Of a DNA stretch of 64,000 nucleotides, positions 1-10,381 are shown one piece after another. The stretch covers positions 179,884 to 243,883 of the forward strand of contig NZ_JAPFBW010000006.1 of the NCBI RefSeq assembly GCF_026153205.1, read 5' to 3'. Source of the DNA: Aquabacterium sp. A7-Y. Lineage in GTDB: Bacteria; Pseudomonadota; Gammaproteobacteria; Burkholderiales; Burkholderiaceae_C. Below the pieces are notes generated by a model that worked only from the letters and a program-made list of their open reading frames with translations, did not search any database and was not told where the DNA came from. The position numbers were made by a program, and so were the translations under genes. Positions within the stretch are counted from its first letter, which is position 1; every line of letters starts with the position of its first letter.

Positions 1-198
1 GTCGCGCCACCATTGCGGACGCACCGAGGCCGTGACAGGTGCCGACGCGCCGGCCAAGCCGGCCGCCTCGGGGCTGAACGCCCGGGCCTGAGGCTCGATG
101 CCGGAGTAGCTGGCGCAGCCGGCAAGGGCCAGCGCAACCAGCAGGACCGCGCCCAGGCGCGGGCGCCAGGTGGGGCGTGAGGAAAGGGAGACGCTCAT
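1..198 (-). CDS. Efflux outer-membrane lipoprotein, NodT family (N-terminal part)
   Basis: Only the first 66 codons are in the window; the gene runs off the left edge. The protein starts with a basic segment and a hydrophobic stretch (about residues 15-26) ending in the lipobox LAGC, so Cys28 is the predicted lipidation site. The mature start carries GIEP and later PQWWRD, the pattern of TolC-like NodT outer-membrane factors of tripartite pumps. It lies downstream of a marR gene on the same strand, with a perfect 12-bp palindrome (223-234) in the 75-bp gap. MarR-NodT-EmrA-EmrB operons are common in Burkholderiales, so adaptor and pump genes are expected beyond the window edge. The lipoprotein character is seen; the pump role is inferred from family and context. 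Confidence 0.8.
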   Translation of the reverse strand, partial: MSVSLSSRPTWRPRLGAVLLVALALAGCASYSGIEPQARAFSPEAAGLAGASAPVTASVRPQWWRD

Positions 199-222
199 CG
201 TCAAACCTTGCTATAGCTGTAT

Positions 223-234
223 TTGCCTAGGCAA
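223..234. promoter_or_regulatory. Probable MarR operator upstream of the efflux gene
   Basis: Perfect palindrome TTGCCTAGGCAA in the gap between marR and the NodT lipoprotein gene. Two near-identical copies flank the marR promoter (783-794 and 798-809). MarR-family repressors bind short inverted repeats of this size, so this site probably controls the efflux gene directly. Confidence 0.6.
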
Positions 235-273
235 CAATCAAACCGAAAAAAGAGGAAGGAGCTGCCTCCCGCC

Positions 274-768
274 TCAGCTGTCGGACCGCTCCTCCCCGCG
301 CAGCGCTTCGCCGTTGGCGATCATGCGGCGGAGGTAGTCCTTGAGGGTCTGCCACTCGGGCTCGCTGAAACCGGCCAGGTGCGCGTTGAGCACCTCGGAC
401 AACACACCCGGGACTTCATCGGCAAGGCGCTCGCCTTCCGGGGTCAGCTCGATCTGCACGACCCGCCGGTCCTGGGTCGAGCGCACGCGCCGGCACAGGC
501 CCTTGCTTTCGAGCCGGTCGAGCAGGCGTGTCATCGCGCCGGTGTCGGTCTGCGTCTGGCGCGCCAGTTCGGCCACCGTGGTCGCCTGGAAGGCGCGGAT
601 CTTGTAGAGCGGGGCCCACTGCACATGCGTCAGGCCCTGAGGCGCCAGGCGCCGGTCGACCGCGTTGGCGATCAGGCCCAGCACGCGGCGCATCAGATGG
701 CCGACGCTCTCGTCGGCGGTGTAGCCGTCGGCGCGGTAAAACTCGGCAGGCTTGGGAACTCGGGACAT
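274..768 (-). CDS. MarR-family transcriptional regulator
   Basis: A 164-residue winged-helix regulator. The middle (about residues 50-120) has the MarR core: a recognition helix region with TQTDTGAMTRLLDRLESKGL, followed by the wing RVRSTQDRRVVQIELTPEG. The N-terminus (PAEFYRADGY, SVGHLMRRV) matches the dimerisation helices of EmrR/MprA-type repressors. ATG at 768 is chosen; a TTG two codons upstream would be an alternative. Length is typical. It is followed on the same strand by the efflux lipoprotein gene and is divergent from the ABC exporter. The repeated palindrome on both sides indicates autoregulation plus control of the pump, probably relieved by small aromatic or drug-like ligands. 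The ligand cannot be read from sequence. Confidence 0.88.
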   Translation of the reverse strand: MSRVPKPAEFYRADGYTADESVGHLMRRVLGLIANAVDRRLAPQGLTHVQWAPLYKIRAFQATTVAELARQTQTDTGAMTRLLDRLESKGLCRRVRSTQDRRVVQIELTPEGERLADEVPGVLSEVLNAHLAGFSEPEWQTLKDYLRRMIANGEALRGEERSDS

Positions 769-782
769 GGGCAAGACATTAC

Positions 783-809
783 TTGTCTAGGCAAACATTG
801 TCAAGGCAA
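783..809. promoter_or_regulatory. Tandem MarR-type operators upstream of marR
   Basis: Two 12-bp sites, TTGTCTAGGCAA (783-794) and TTGTCAAGGCAA (798-809), start 15 bp apart in the region between divergent marR and the ABC exporter. They differ by one or two bases from the perfect palindrome at 223-234. The position over the likely marR promoter points to autorepression. The exporter could also be affected, because its start codon is only 76 bp further on. Confidence 0.6.
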
Positions 810-885
810 CAACTTCACGTCGGGCCGTGAAGCCCACTCAGCCGGTGCCACCGCGCCGGCTCGCCCCCTCCCCTACACTGCGCCG

Positions 886-2712
886 ATGTCCGCCGTCCTC
901 CCTTCCGACACCCGCGCCCCCAGCGGGCGTGCCCGATCCGTGCGGCCGCTCGCGGGTCTCACGCCCTATCTGCGACCCTACCGGGGCCGCATCGCGCTCG
1001 CGGCCTTGTTCCTGCTGCTGGCCGCGGTCAGCACCTTGGTTTTCCCGGTCGCGCTGCGCGGCCTGATCGACCAAGGCCTGGTGGCCGCCGATCCGGGGCA
1101 GCGCCTGCTCGCGCTGCGCGGGCACTTCCTGATGCTATTCGGCGTCGGGGTGGCACTGGGTTTCTTTTCGGCAGCGCGCTTCTACATGGTGACCTGGCTG
1201 GGCGAGCGCATCACCTCCGACCTGCGCGATGCGGTCTATCGGCACGTGATCCGCCAAAGTCCGGAGTTTTTCGAGACCACGCGCACGGGCGAGGTGCTGT
1301 CGCGCCTGACCACCGACACGACGCTGGTGCAGACGGTGGTCGGCTCCAGCCTGTCGATGGGCCTGCGCAATGCCGTGCTCGGGCTGGGCGCGCTCGGCAT
1401 GCTGGTCGTCACGGACCCCTATGTGATGACGCAGGTGCTGGGCCTCCTGGTGCTGGTGGTGCTGCCGTCGCTGTGGATCGGCCGGCGCGTGCGCAAGCTC
1501 TCGCGCGCCAGTCAGGACCGGGTGGCCGACTCCAGCGCCCTCGCGGCCGAGGTGCTGAACGCCGTGCCGGTGGTACAGAGCTACACGCAGGAAGACCACG
1601 AGGCGGCCCGCTTCGATGCGTCCACCGAGCGCGCCTTCGCGACCGCGGTACGGCGCACCCGGGCGCGCTCGGCGCTGGTGGCCTTCATCATCATCGCGAT
1701 CTTCGCGGCGCTGCTGTGGGCGCTCTACCAGGGCACCGAAGCGGTGCTGCAGGGCCGCATCAGCGCAGGGCACCTGGGCGAGACGGTGGTCTACGTGATC
1801 CTGCTGGTCAGCTCGGTGGCCGTGCTGGCCGAGGTCTACGGCGACCTGCTGCGCGCCGCGGGCGCGACCGAGCGGCTGATGGAATTGCTGCAGAGCCAGT
1901 CGCCGATCGCCTCGCCACCCGCGCCCCGAGCCCTGCCCGCGGTGCGCGGCGGCTCCTCGGTGCGGCTGCACGAGGTGAGCTTCAGCTACCCTTCGCGCCC
2001 CGGCGCACCGACCTTGCACCACTTCTCGCTCGACGTGCGGCCCGGCGAGACGGTGGCGCTGGTCGGACCCAGCGGCGCCGGCAAAAGCACCGTGTTCCAG
2101 CTGCTGCTGCGCTTCTACGATGCCCAGCACGGCGCCGTCGAGATCGACGGCGTGCCGGTGCGCGAGGCCTCGCTGCACGCCTTGCGCGGGCGCATCGGCA
2201 TCGTGCCGCAGGACAGCGTGATCTTCTCGACCGACGCGATGGAGAACATCCGCTATGGACGGCCCGACGCGAGCGACCAGGAGGTCATGGAGGCCGCCCG
2301 TGCCGCTTTTGCCGACGGCTTCATCCGGGCGCTGCCGCAGGGCTATCAAACCTTCCTCGGCGAGCGCGGCGTGCGCCTGTCGGGCGGGCAGCGCCAGCGC
2401 CTGGCGATCGCGCGCGCGATGCTCAAGAACCCGCCGCTGCTGCTGCTCGACGAAGCCACCAGCGCGCTCGATGCCGAAAGCGAACGTATGGTCCAGGCCG
2501 CGCTCGAGGCGGCCATGCAGGACCGCACGACCCTGGTGATCGCCCACCGCCTCGCCACGGTACAGCGCGCCGACCGCATCGTCGTGATGGAGCACGGACG
2601 TATCGTCGAGGTGGGCCGCCACACCGAGCTGATCGCGCGCGGCGGGCTGTACGCGCAGCTGGCGGCGCTGCAATTCGCGGCACCCGACGAGGCAAGCGTT
2701 TCGGAGCCATAA
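886..2712 (+). CDS. MsbA-like ABC exporter, fused permease and ATPase
   Basis: A 608-residue half-transporter. Residues about 35-310 form a six-helix exporter transmembrane domain. The ATPase follows with Walker A GPSGAGKST (near residue 393), Q-loop IVPQDS, signature LSGGQRQRLAIARAML (near 498), Walker B LLLLDEATSALD (near 519) and the switch histidine in VIAHRLAT. All motifs are intact. Such proteins work as homodimers in the inner membrane and export lipids, drugs or peptides; the cargo cannot be told from sequence. ATG 886 is chosen because translation from there begins just before the first helix; the open frame further upstream is antisense to marR. It is divergent from marR across the operator region. 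It ends 75 bp before thyA. Confidence 0.88.
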   Translation: MSAVLPSDTRAPSGRARSVRPLAGLTPYLRPYRGRIALAALFLLLAAVSTLVFPVALRGLIDQGLVAADPGQRLLALRGHFLMLFGVGVALGFFSAARFYMVTWLGERITSDLRDAVYRHVIRQSPEFFETTRTGEVLSRLTTDTTLVQTVVGSSLSMGLRNAVLGLGALGMLVVTDPYVMTQVLGLLVLVVLPSLWIGRRVRKLSRASQDRVADSSALAAEVLNAVPVVQSYTQEDHEAARFDASTERAFATAVRRTRARSALVAFIIIAIFAALLWALYQGTEAVLQGRISAGHLGETVVYVILLVSSVAVLAEVYGDLLRAAGATERLMELLQSQSPIASPPAPRALPAVRGGSSVRLHEVSFSYPSRPGAPTLHHFSLDVRPGETVALVGPSGAGKSTVFQLLLRFYDAQHGAVEIDGVPVREASLHALRGRIGIVPQDSVIFSTDAMENIRYGRPDASDQEVMEAARAAFADGFIRALPQGYQTFLGERGVRLSGGQRQRLAIARAMLKNPPLLLLDEATSALDAESERMVQAALEAAMQDRTTLVIAHRLATVQRADRIVVMEHGRIVEVGRHTELIARGGLYAQLAALQFAAPDEASVSEP

Positions 2713-2787
2713 TGGCCCGCCGCGCGCGCGAGCGCGCGGCCTGCTGTCCCCTTTCTGCCCTCCGTGCCTGCCAGCCAGCCGCCCGCC

Positions 2788-3609
2788 ATGACTTCCGCTC
2801 CCGCCCGTCCGGTCCGCACCCAGTACGAAAGTTTCATGCGCCACGTGTACGAGCACGGCACGGCCAAGACCGACCGCACCGGTACCGGCACGCGCAGTGT
2901 GTTCGGGCACCAGATGCGCTTCGACCTCAGCGAGGGGTTCCCGCTGGTGACGACGAAAAAGCTCCACACCAAGTCCATCGTCTACGAGTTGCTGTGGTTC
3001 CTGCGCGGCGACAGCAATGTGCAGTGGCTGCAGCAGCACGGCGTCTCGATCTGGGACGAATGGGCCCGTGAGGACGGCGACCTGGGCCCGGTCTACGGTG
3101 TGCAGTGGCGCTCCTGGCCGACGCCGGACGGCGGCCACATCGACCAGATCGAGGAGGTCCTGCGCACGCTCAAGACCAACCCGGACTCGCGCCGCATGCT
3201 CGTCAGCGCCTGGAACGTGGCCGAGCTGTCCAAGATGGCCCTGATGCCCTGCCATGCGATGTTCCAGTTTTACGTTGCCGAGGGGCGGCTGAGCTGCCAG
3301 CTCTACCAGCGCAGCGCCGACATCTTCCTGGGTGTGCCCTTCAATATCGCCAGCTACGCGCTGCTGACCCACATGGTGGCGCAGCAGTGCGACCTGGGCG
3401 TCGGGGACTTCATCTGGACCGGCGGCGACTGCCACATCTACAACAACCACTTCGAGCAGGTCGAGCTGCAGCTCACGCGCGAGCCCTACCCCTACCCGGT
3501 GTTGCAGATCAAGCGCCGGCCAAGCTCGATCTTCGACTACACGTACGAGGACTTCGAGTTCCTCGACTACCGGCACCACGCGGCGATCAAGGCCCCCGTG
3601 GCGGTCTGA
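2788..3609 (+). CDS. thyA: Thymidylate synthase
   Basis: Converts dUMP to dTMP with methylene-tetrahydrofolate, giving dihydrofolate. The 273-residue protein has the substrate arginine region DRTGTGT, the active-site cysteine in [11 protein letters not shown] (Cys155), the [17 protein letters not shown] block, and the folate/dUMP segment [10 protein letters not shown]. Length is close to the E. coli enzyme (264). ATG 2788 is chosen over GTG 2764, since the family begins shortly before the ESFMRHV helix. It is followed by folA, which recycles the dihydrofolate made here, and then xth, all on the same strand. Confidence 0.97.
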   Translation: MTSAPARPVRTQYESFMRHVYEHGTAKTDRTGTGTRSVFGHQMRFDLSEGFPLVTTKKLHTKSIVYELLWFLRGDSNVQWLQQHGVSIWDEWAREDGDLGPVYGVQWRSWPTPDGGHIDQIEEVLRTLKTNPDSRRMLVSAWNVAELSKMALMPCHAMFQFYVAEGRLSCQLYQRSADIFLGVPFNIASYALLTHMVAQQCDLGVGDFIWTGGDCHIYNNHFEQVELQLTREPYPYPVLQIKRRPSSIFDYTYEDFEFLDYRHHAAIKAPVAV

Positions 3610-3771
3610 GCGGCCGCCGGCGGCCTGTGGACGCCGCCCCTCTGTCCGGTCCTGGTCCTTCGCCCGCGGGATACTGGGCGCTCTGGCACGCCGCCTGCCC
3701 ATACCGTGGCGGGGGACGCGCCGCGCCCCCTGCTCCCACCACCCATCGGCGCCCGCGCCACAATACCAGCC

Positions 3772-4284
3772 ATGAGCATGCCAGACCTGCCTGAACTGAG
3801 CCTCATTGCCGCCGTGGCGCGCAACGGTGTGATCGGCCGCGACAACTCCCTGATCTGGCACCTGCCGGAGGACCTGCAGCACTTCAAACGGGTCACCCTC
3901 GGTTGCCCGGTGCTGATGGGCCGCAAGACCTTCGAGTCCATCGGCCGGCCGCTGCCGGGCCGGCGCAACGTCGTCCTCACGCGCGACGTGCACTGGACCG
4001 CTCCCGGCGTCGAGGAGGCGCCCTCGCTGCCGGCGGCGTTGGAGCTGCTCAAACACGCCACCAAGGTGTTCGTGATCGGCGGTGCCCATCTGTATGCCGA
4101 GGCGCTGCCGCTGGCCGACGAGCTGATCCTGACCGAGATCGACGCCGACTTCGAAGGCGACACCCACTTCCCCGACTGGGACCGCCAGGCCTTCGAGGAG
4201 GTCTCGCGCGAGACCCACCGCAGCCGTGAAGGCTGGGACTACCACTTCGTGACCTACCACCGCAAAAAAGCCGCCGACGCATGA
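3772..4284 (+). CDS. folA: Dihydrofolate reductase
   Basis: Reduces dihydrofolate to tetrahydrofolate with NADPH. The 170-residue protein shows the family landmarks: [18 protein letters not shown] with the catalytic acid at about Asp34, [16 protein letters not shown] (NADPH and substrate binding), and [16 protein letters not shown] 3772 is chosen; a second ATG two codons later is possible. It lies 162 bp after thyA. Its stop overlaps the xth start (ATGA), so folA and xth are translationally coupled. Confidence 0.96.
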   Translation: MSMPDLPELSLIAAVARNGVIGRDNSLIWHLPEDLQHFKRVTLGCPVLMGRKTFESIGRPLPGRRNVVLTRDVHWTAPGVEEAPSLPAALELLKHATKVFVIGGAHLYAEALPLADELILTEIDADFEGDTHFPDWDRQAFEEVSRETHRSREGWDYHFVTYHRKKAADA

Positions 4285-5048
4285 AACTCGCGACCTGGAA
4301 CGTCAACTCGCTGGCCGTGCGCCTGCCCCAGCTGCTCGCCTGGCTGGCCGAGCACCAGCCCGAGGTGGTGGTGCTGCAGGAAACCAAGCTGACCGACGAC
4401 AAGTTCCCGCTGCCCGAGCTGGCCGAGGCCGGCTACCTGGCCCAGGCCTACGGCCAGAAGACCTACAACGGCGTGGCGCTGCTGAGCCGCGAGCCGGCCT
4501 CCGACATCATCAAGAACATCCCCGGCTTCGAGGATCCGCAGGCTCGCGTGATCGCCGGCACGGTGGGCGAGCTGCGGGTGATCGGCGCCTACTTTCCAAA
4601 CGGGCAGGCTCCCGGCACCGACAAGTTCGACTACAAGATGCGCTGGTTACAGGCGCTGCGCGAGTGGGTGCGCAGCGAACTGGTGCGCTATCCGCGCCTG
4701 CTGCTGCTGGGCGACTACAACATTGCCCCCGAGGACCAGGACGTCTACGACCCGGTGGCCTGGGCGGGCCAGATCCATTGCACGCCCGAGGAACGCGAGC
4801 ACTTCCGCCAACTGCTGGGCCTGGGCCTGCACGACGCCTTCCGGCTGTTCGAGCAGCCGCCCAAGAGCTGGTCCTGGTGGGACTACCGCAACCTCGCCTT
4901 CCGCAAGAACCAGGGCCTGCGCATCGACCACATCCTGGTCAGCGAAGCGCTGCGCCCGCAGGTGACGGCCTGCGCGATCGACAAGCTGCCACGCAAGAAC
5001 GAGCGGCCGAGCGACCACGCCCCCGTGGTCGTGACCTTGCAGGGATGA
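4281..5048 (+). CDS. xth: Exodeoxyribonuclease III (AP endonuclease)
   Basis: A 255-residue Mg-dependent exonuclease and AP endonuclease of the EEP superfamily, acting in base-excision repair. Visible motifs: [10 protein letters not shown] at the N-terminus, LQETK with the metal-binding Glu34, [26 protein letters not shown], and the catalytic SDHAPV at the C-terminus. Length matches E. coli Xth (268). The start overlaps the folA stop by 4 bp. The next gene, ntrC, converges from the other strand 90 bp away. I see no clear terminator in that gap. Confidence 0.95.
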   Translation: MKLATWNVNSLAVRLPQLLAWLAEHQPEVVVLQETKLTDDKFPLPELAEAGYLAQAYGQKTYNGVALLSREPASDIIKNIPGFEDPQARVIAGTVGELRVIGAYFPNGQAPGTDKFDYKMRWLQALREWVRSELVRYPRLLLLGDYNIAPEDQDVYDPVAWAGQIHCTPEEREHFRQLLGLGLHDAFRLFEQPPKSWSWWDYRNLAFRKNQGLRIDHILVSEALRPQVTACAIDKLPRKNERPSDHAPVVVTLQG

Positions 5049-5138
5049 TGATCACCCCTCGTCCGGCGAGTACGTCGGACGGCTCCCCCGAGGGGACACG
5101 GGCCGGCTTGGGAGCGGCCCGGCGCTCGGCCCTGAGCT

Positions 5139-6716
<1,578 letters not shown>

Positions 6717-6775
6717 GCGCCGCCTGTAGTCCTTGTCTTCGGCCCCCCGCTCGCCACCCCGGACCGTTGTTGGCA

Positions 6776-7864
6776 TCAGGGCAGCGGAATCAGGATCTTG
6801 AAGGCTGTGTTTCCGGGCACGCTCTCGCACTCGATCGTGCCGTGATGCTGCTGCACGAAGGTCTGCGCCAGCGTCAGTCCCAGGCCGGAGCCGCTATCGC
6901 GCCCCGATACCAGGGGGTAGAAGATGCGATCGCGGATGGCCTCGGGGATGCCCGGTCCGTTGTCCTCGATATGCAATTCCAATGCCAGACGATAACGCTG
7001 CTTGCCCAGCGTGACTTGCCGGGCGATGCGGGTCTTCAGGCGCAGGAGCGCGTCACCGGCGGCGATGCGCTCGCGCAGCGCCTCGGCGGCGTTGTGCGCG
7101 ATATTGAGCACGGCCTGGATCAGCTGCTCTCGGTCGCCGCGGAACTCGGGAATGGAGGTGTCGTAGTCGCGCAGCACCTTCAGGCCGCGCGGGAACTCGG
7201 CCAGGATCAGCGAACGCACCCGCTCGCAGACCTCGTGGATGTTGACGTCGCTGACCACATGCGGCTTGCGGTGCGGTGCCAGCAGCCGGTCGACCAGGGC
7301 CTGCAGCCGGTCGGCCTCGTGGATGATGACCTGGGTGTACTCCGTCAGCTCGCGCGACTCGACCTCCATCTGCAGCAGCTGGGCCGCGCCACGGATACCG
7401 CCGAGCGGGTTCTTGATCTCGTGCGCCAGGTTGCGGATCAGCTCCTTGGTGGCCTGGGCCTGGTCGAGCGCCCGCTCCTCGCGGTCCTGGCGGGTCTGCT
7501 GCTCGATTTCGACCAGCTCCACCAGTGCCAGCTCGCTTTGATCGGTCTGGGTCACGATGACGTGCACCGGCAGCACGTCGGTGCCGGCACTGCCCGGACC
7601 CGGCGGGCGGCGCAGCTGGCCTTCAAAGCGGCTGATGGAAAAATCGTTGCGCGCCACCGCGGCAACGGTCTCGCGAAAGGCCTCGGGGTCGACGAACCAG
7701 TCGAACAGCGAGCCGCGCAGCATGCTGCGGCGCGACAGCCCCAGCACGGTCTCGAAGGCGGAATTGACGAACAGGCAGGCGCCGTCGGTGTGGACCAGCG
7801 CGACCATGGTCGCCAGGTGGTCGAAGGCCAGATAGGGGCTGGCGGCCACCATGCGCTCGGGCAT
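6776..7864 (-). CDS. ntrB: Nitrogen regulation sensor kinase NtrB
   Basis: A 362-residue cytoplasmic histidine kinase with no membrane segments. An N-terminal PAS-like domain (about 15-125) is followed by the H-box NLAHEIKNPLGG (His148) and an HATPase domain with NIAHNAAEAL, EDNGPGIP and GSGLGLTLA. In the family, NtrB phosphorylates NtrC under nitrogen limitation and becomes a phosphatase when bound by PII. ATG 7864 is chosen; ATG 7852 and TTG 7888 are alternatives. It precedes ntrC by 59 bp and lies in the same direction as glnA. Confidence 0.93.
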   Translation of the reverse strand: MPERMVAASPYLAFDHLATMVALVHTDGACLFVNSAFETVLGLSRRSMLRGSLFDWFVDPEAFRETVAAVARNDFSISRFEGQLRRPPGPGSAGTDVLPVHVIVTQTDQSELALVELVEIEQQTRQDREERALDQAQATKELIRNLAHEIKNPLGGIRGAAQLLQMEVESRELTEYTQVIIHEADRLQALVDRLLAPHRKPHVVSDVNIHEVCERVRSLILAEFPRGLKVLRDYDTSIPEFRGDREQLIQAVLNIAHNAAEALRERIAAGDALLRLKTRIARQVTLGKQRYRLALELHIEDNGPGIPEAIRDRIFYPLVSGRDSGSGLGLTLAQTFVQQHHGTIECESVPGNTAFKILIPLP

Positions 7865-7931
7865 CGGCTTGGACAAGGGCGGCTTCAAGAAAGGCGTCGA
7901 GGCGGGGGCCGGCGAGCAGTGCGCGGGATGT

Positions 7932-8441
7932 TCACTGCGGGGCGGGCAGCTTGCCGATCTCTCGCTTGATTGAGGCGATGTCGCTTTCCTTGCGGCTGAT
8001 CGTCGCCTTCAGCTCGGCCACCCGGTCGAGGTATTTCTGATAGTTGCGCTCGTTACCCTGCCGCTCCGGCTCGCCGTTGTTGTATTCCTTCTGCAGCGCG
8101 GCGAGCTGCTCCTCTTCCTTGCGCAATTCGTTCTCGAGAATGCGCCGGGCATCGCTGTCGCGCGCGCGCTGCTCGGCAGCTGGCACGCGCGAGTCGGCCG
8201 GGCGCCCGGCTGGAGGCGGCGCTGCGCCGCCGGCCTTTGCGTCTCCGCCCGGCGAGCGGGTCTGCACGACTGTGACATTGCCCCCCTCCACGACCTTGCA
8301 GCCGCGCGTTTCCGCTTCTTTCTGGGTGATGGAGTTGGTGAAGTTGTTGCCCGGGCAGCGATAGACCTGGTTCTGCGCAGCCGCCGGGCTGGCAGCCAGC
8401 GCACCGAACAGGGCCAACAGGGAAACAATGTGGCAGCGCAT
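7932..8441 (-). CDS. Exported DUF4124-like protein with coiled coil
   Basis: A 169-residue protein of unknown function. Residues 1-22 form a Sec signal peptide ending ASPAAAQ. The mature start QVYRCPGNNFTN resembles the DUF4124 domain (a Y-R-C motif), with a second cysteine in TRGCKVVEGG that could pair with it. A Pro/Ala-rich linker leads to a charged helical segment (about 95-165, LENELRKEEEQLAALQKEY) likely to form a coiled coil. Homologues are often found between glnA and ntrB in Burkholderiales. A terminator after glnA (8578-8602) separates it from that gene, so it probably has its own promoter. A periplasmic location is predicted. Confidence 0.75.
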   Translation of the reverse strand: MRCHIVSLLALFGALAASPAAAQNQVYRCPGNNFTNSITQKEAETRGCKVVEGGNVTVVQTRSPGGDAKAGGAAPPPAGRPADSRVPAAEQRARDSDARRILENELRKEEEQLAALQKEYNNGEPERQGNERNYQKYLDRVAELKATISRKESDIASIKREIGKLPAPQ

Positions 8442-8577
8442 AGGTTCGTTCGTCTCGATGTCCCGCGGACCTGATTGGACAGCAGGAGCGGCCGCCGGTT
8501 CGCCCGCAGGGGTCTTCAGTATCGACCAAAACTTGCGGCGCCGCCAAATCTGCACGATTGGCGGCGTTTCCTGGAAG

Positions 8578-8602
8578 AAAAAAGGACGGCGCCTGGCCGT
8601 CC
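8578..8602 (-). terminator. Rho-independent terminator after glnA
   Basis: Read on the minus strand: stem GGACGGC / GCCGTCC with a 5-nt loop, directly followed by six U residues. It lies 54 bp after the glnA stop codon. Confidence 0.85.
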
Positions 8603-8655
8603 CTTCTGTTTCCCGTGTCGGGGGCACGGCCTGCGCAGCAGGCCGCGCGGCGCCA

Positions 8656-10074
8656 TCAGAGGCTGTAGTACATGTCGAACTCGACCGGGTGGGTCGTCAT
8701 GCGGAAGCGCGTGACTTCCTGCATCTTCAGTTCGATGTAGGCGTCGATGTAGGCATCGGTGAACACGCCGCCCTTGGTCAGGAAGGCGCGGTCCTTGTCC
8801 AGGTACTCCAGCGCCTGGTCCAGGCTGTGGCAGACGGTCGGGATCTTCGCGTCTTCCTCGGGCGGCAGGTGGTAGAGGTCCTTGGTGGCGGCTTCGCCCG
8901 GGTGAATCTTGTTCTCCACGCCGTCCAGGCCGGCCATCAGCAGCGCGGCGAAGGCCAGGTAGGGGTTGGCCAGGGGGTCCGGGAAACGCGCTTCGATGCG
9001 GCGGCCCTTCGGGTTCGCGACATACGGAATGCGGATCGAGGCGGAACGGTTGCGCGAGCTGTAGGCGAGCTTCACCGGGGCTTCGAAGCCGGGCACCAGG
9101 CGCTTGTAGCTGTTGGTGGTCGGGTTCGTGATCGCGTTCAGCGCGCGGGCGTGCTTGATGATGCCGCCGATGTAGTACAGCGCGAAGTCGCTCAGGCCGC
9201 CGTAGCCGTCGCCGGCGAACAGGTTCTTGCCGTCCTTCCAGACCGACTGGTGCACGTGCATGCCGGAGCCGTTGTCACCAACGATGGGCTTGGGCATGAA
9301 GGTCGCGGTCTTGCCGTAGGCGTGAGCGACGTTGGCGATCACGTACTTCTGCAGCTGCAGCCAGTCGGCCCGTTGCACCAGGGTGCTGAACTTGGTGCCG
9401 ATTTCCATCTGGCCCGCGTTCGCCACCTCGTGGTGGTGCACTTCGACGGGGATGCCCAGGGATTCGAGGATCAGGCACATCTCGGAGCGCAGGTCCTGGG
9501 CCGGATCGACCGGAGGCACCGGGAAGTAGCCGCCCTTGACCGCGGGACGGTAGCCGGTGTTGCCGTGCTCGTATTCCTTGCCGGTGTTCCAGGCGGCTTC
9601 TTCGGATTCGATCTTCACGAAGCAGCCCGACATGTCCACGTTCCAGCGGATGTTGTCGAAGATGAAAAACTCGGGCTCGGGACCGAAGAAGGCGGCGTCG
9701 CCGATGCCGGAGGACTTCAGGTAGGCCTCGGCCCGCTTGGCCAGCGAGCGGGGATCGCGCTCGTAGGGCTTGCCATCGCCCGGCTCGATCACGTCGCAGC
9801 TCAGGATCAGGGTCGGTTCTTCGAAGAAGGGGTCGATGTTGGCGGTGTTGGGGTCCGGCATCAGCAGCATGTCGGACGCCTCGATGCCCTTCCAACCGGC
9901 GATCGACGAGCCATCGAAAGCGTGGCCGGACGTGAATTTGTCTTCATCGAAAGCGGATACGGGCACGGAGACGTGGTGCTCCTTGCCGCGGGTGTCGGTG
10001 AAACGGAAGTCGACGAACTTGACTTCGTTCTCCTTCACCAGCTTCATCACGTCGGCGACGGTCTTGTTGGCCAT
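8656..10074 (-). CDS. glnA: Glutamine synthetase, type I
   Basis: ATP-dependent amidation of glutamate to glutamine; dodecamer. The 472-residue protein has the beta-Grasp N-domain, [19 protein letters not shown], the metal ligand segment [22 protein letters not shown], the ATP-binding [17 protein letters not shown], and RIEARFPDP. Tyr401 in DLYHLPPEE corresponds to the adenylylation tyrosine of E. coli GlnA (Tyr397), so control by GlnE is expected. The start is supported by AGGAG eight bases upstream of the ATG. Upstream on the same strand are a sigma-54 promoter (10184-10199) and two NtrC sites (10331-10368). A terminator follows. Confidence 0.98.
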   Translation of the reverse strand: MANKTVADVMKLVKENEVKFVDFRFTDTRGKEHHVSVPVSAFDEDKFTSGHAFDGSSIAGWKGIEASDMLLMPDPNTANIDPFFEEPTLILSCDVIEPGDGKPYERDPRSLAKRAEAYLKSSGIGDAAFFGPEPEFFIFDNIRWNVDMSGCFVKIESEEAAWNTGKEYEHGNTGYRPAVKGGYFPVPPVDPAQDLRSEMCLILESLGIPVEVHHHEVANAGQMEIGTKFSTLVQRADWLQLQKYVIANVAHAYGKTATFMPKPIVGDNGSGMHVHQSVWKDGKNLFAGDGYGGLSDFALYYIGGIIKHARALNAITNPTTNSYKRLVPGFEAPVKLAYSSRNRSASIRIPYVANPKGRRIEARFPDPLANPYLAFAALLMAGLDGVENKIHPGEAATKDLYHLPPEEDAKIPTVCHSLDQALEYLDKDRAFLTKGGVFTDAYIDAYIELKMQEVTRFRMTTHPVEFDMYYSL

Positions 10075-10183
10075 CAGATGCTCCTAGCGGGACGGTTATG
10101 TTGGGGGACAAAACTTGGCGGCCCCAAAGGCCGCCAAGCTGAAGGTTCGACGACCCTGGGGGTCGGCAAGCGCACTGGAATGT

Positions 10184-10199
10184 AGCAGAAAGTGTGCCT
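10184..10199 (-). promoter_or_regulatory. Sigma-54 promoter of glnA
   Basis: On the minus strand the sequence AGGCACACTTTCTGCT matches the sigma-54 consensus (TGGCAC-N5-TTGCA) with the invariant GG and GC exactly 10 bases apart. Transcription would start near 10173, giving a leader of about 100 bases before the glnA ATG. NtrC sites lie 160-195 bp upstream of that start, a normal enhancer distance. Confidence 0.75.
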
Positions 10200-10330
10200 G
10201 TTTTTGGCGCCTGGCCGGCGGGGGCCCGGACGCGAAGTTCTCAAAAGAAGGGCCGGTTTTCCATCGTATTGACGGCGAATCCCGGAAAATGCTTCTCGAC
10301 GCAAAACTGGCTGCCCCGAGAAACTGAGAA

Positions 10331-10368
10331 GCACCTACTTGGTGCGCCAAGCTGCACCAAAATGGAAC
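10331..10368. promoter_or_regulatory. NtrC enhancer sites upstream of glnA
   Basis: Site 1, GCACCTACTTGGTGC (10331-10345), is a perfect inverted repeat of the NtrC form GCACC-N5-GGTGC. Site 2, TGCACCAAAATGGAAC (10353-10368), keeps the left half (TGCACCA) and a degenerate right half. Their starts are about two helical turns apart (22 bp), as in classical paired glnA enhancers. They sit just past the 3' end of the neighbouring gene. Confidence 0.75.
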
Positions 10369-10381
10369 GACCCGCGCCGTG

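Noticed and set aside
3611..3624. GC-rich palindrome after thyA as a terminator
   Set aside because: There is no T-run and the loop is essentially absent; folA follows in the same direction.
1135..4260. Open frame of about 1,040 codons on the minus strand
   Set aside because: Antisense to the ABC exporter, thyA and folA; no domain and typical shadow composition.
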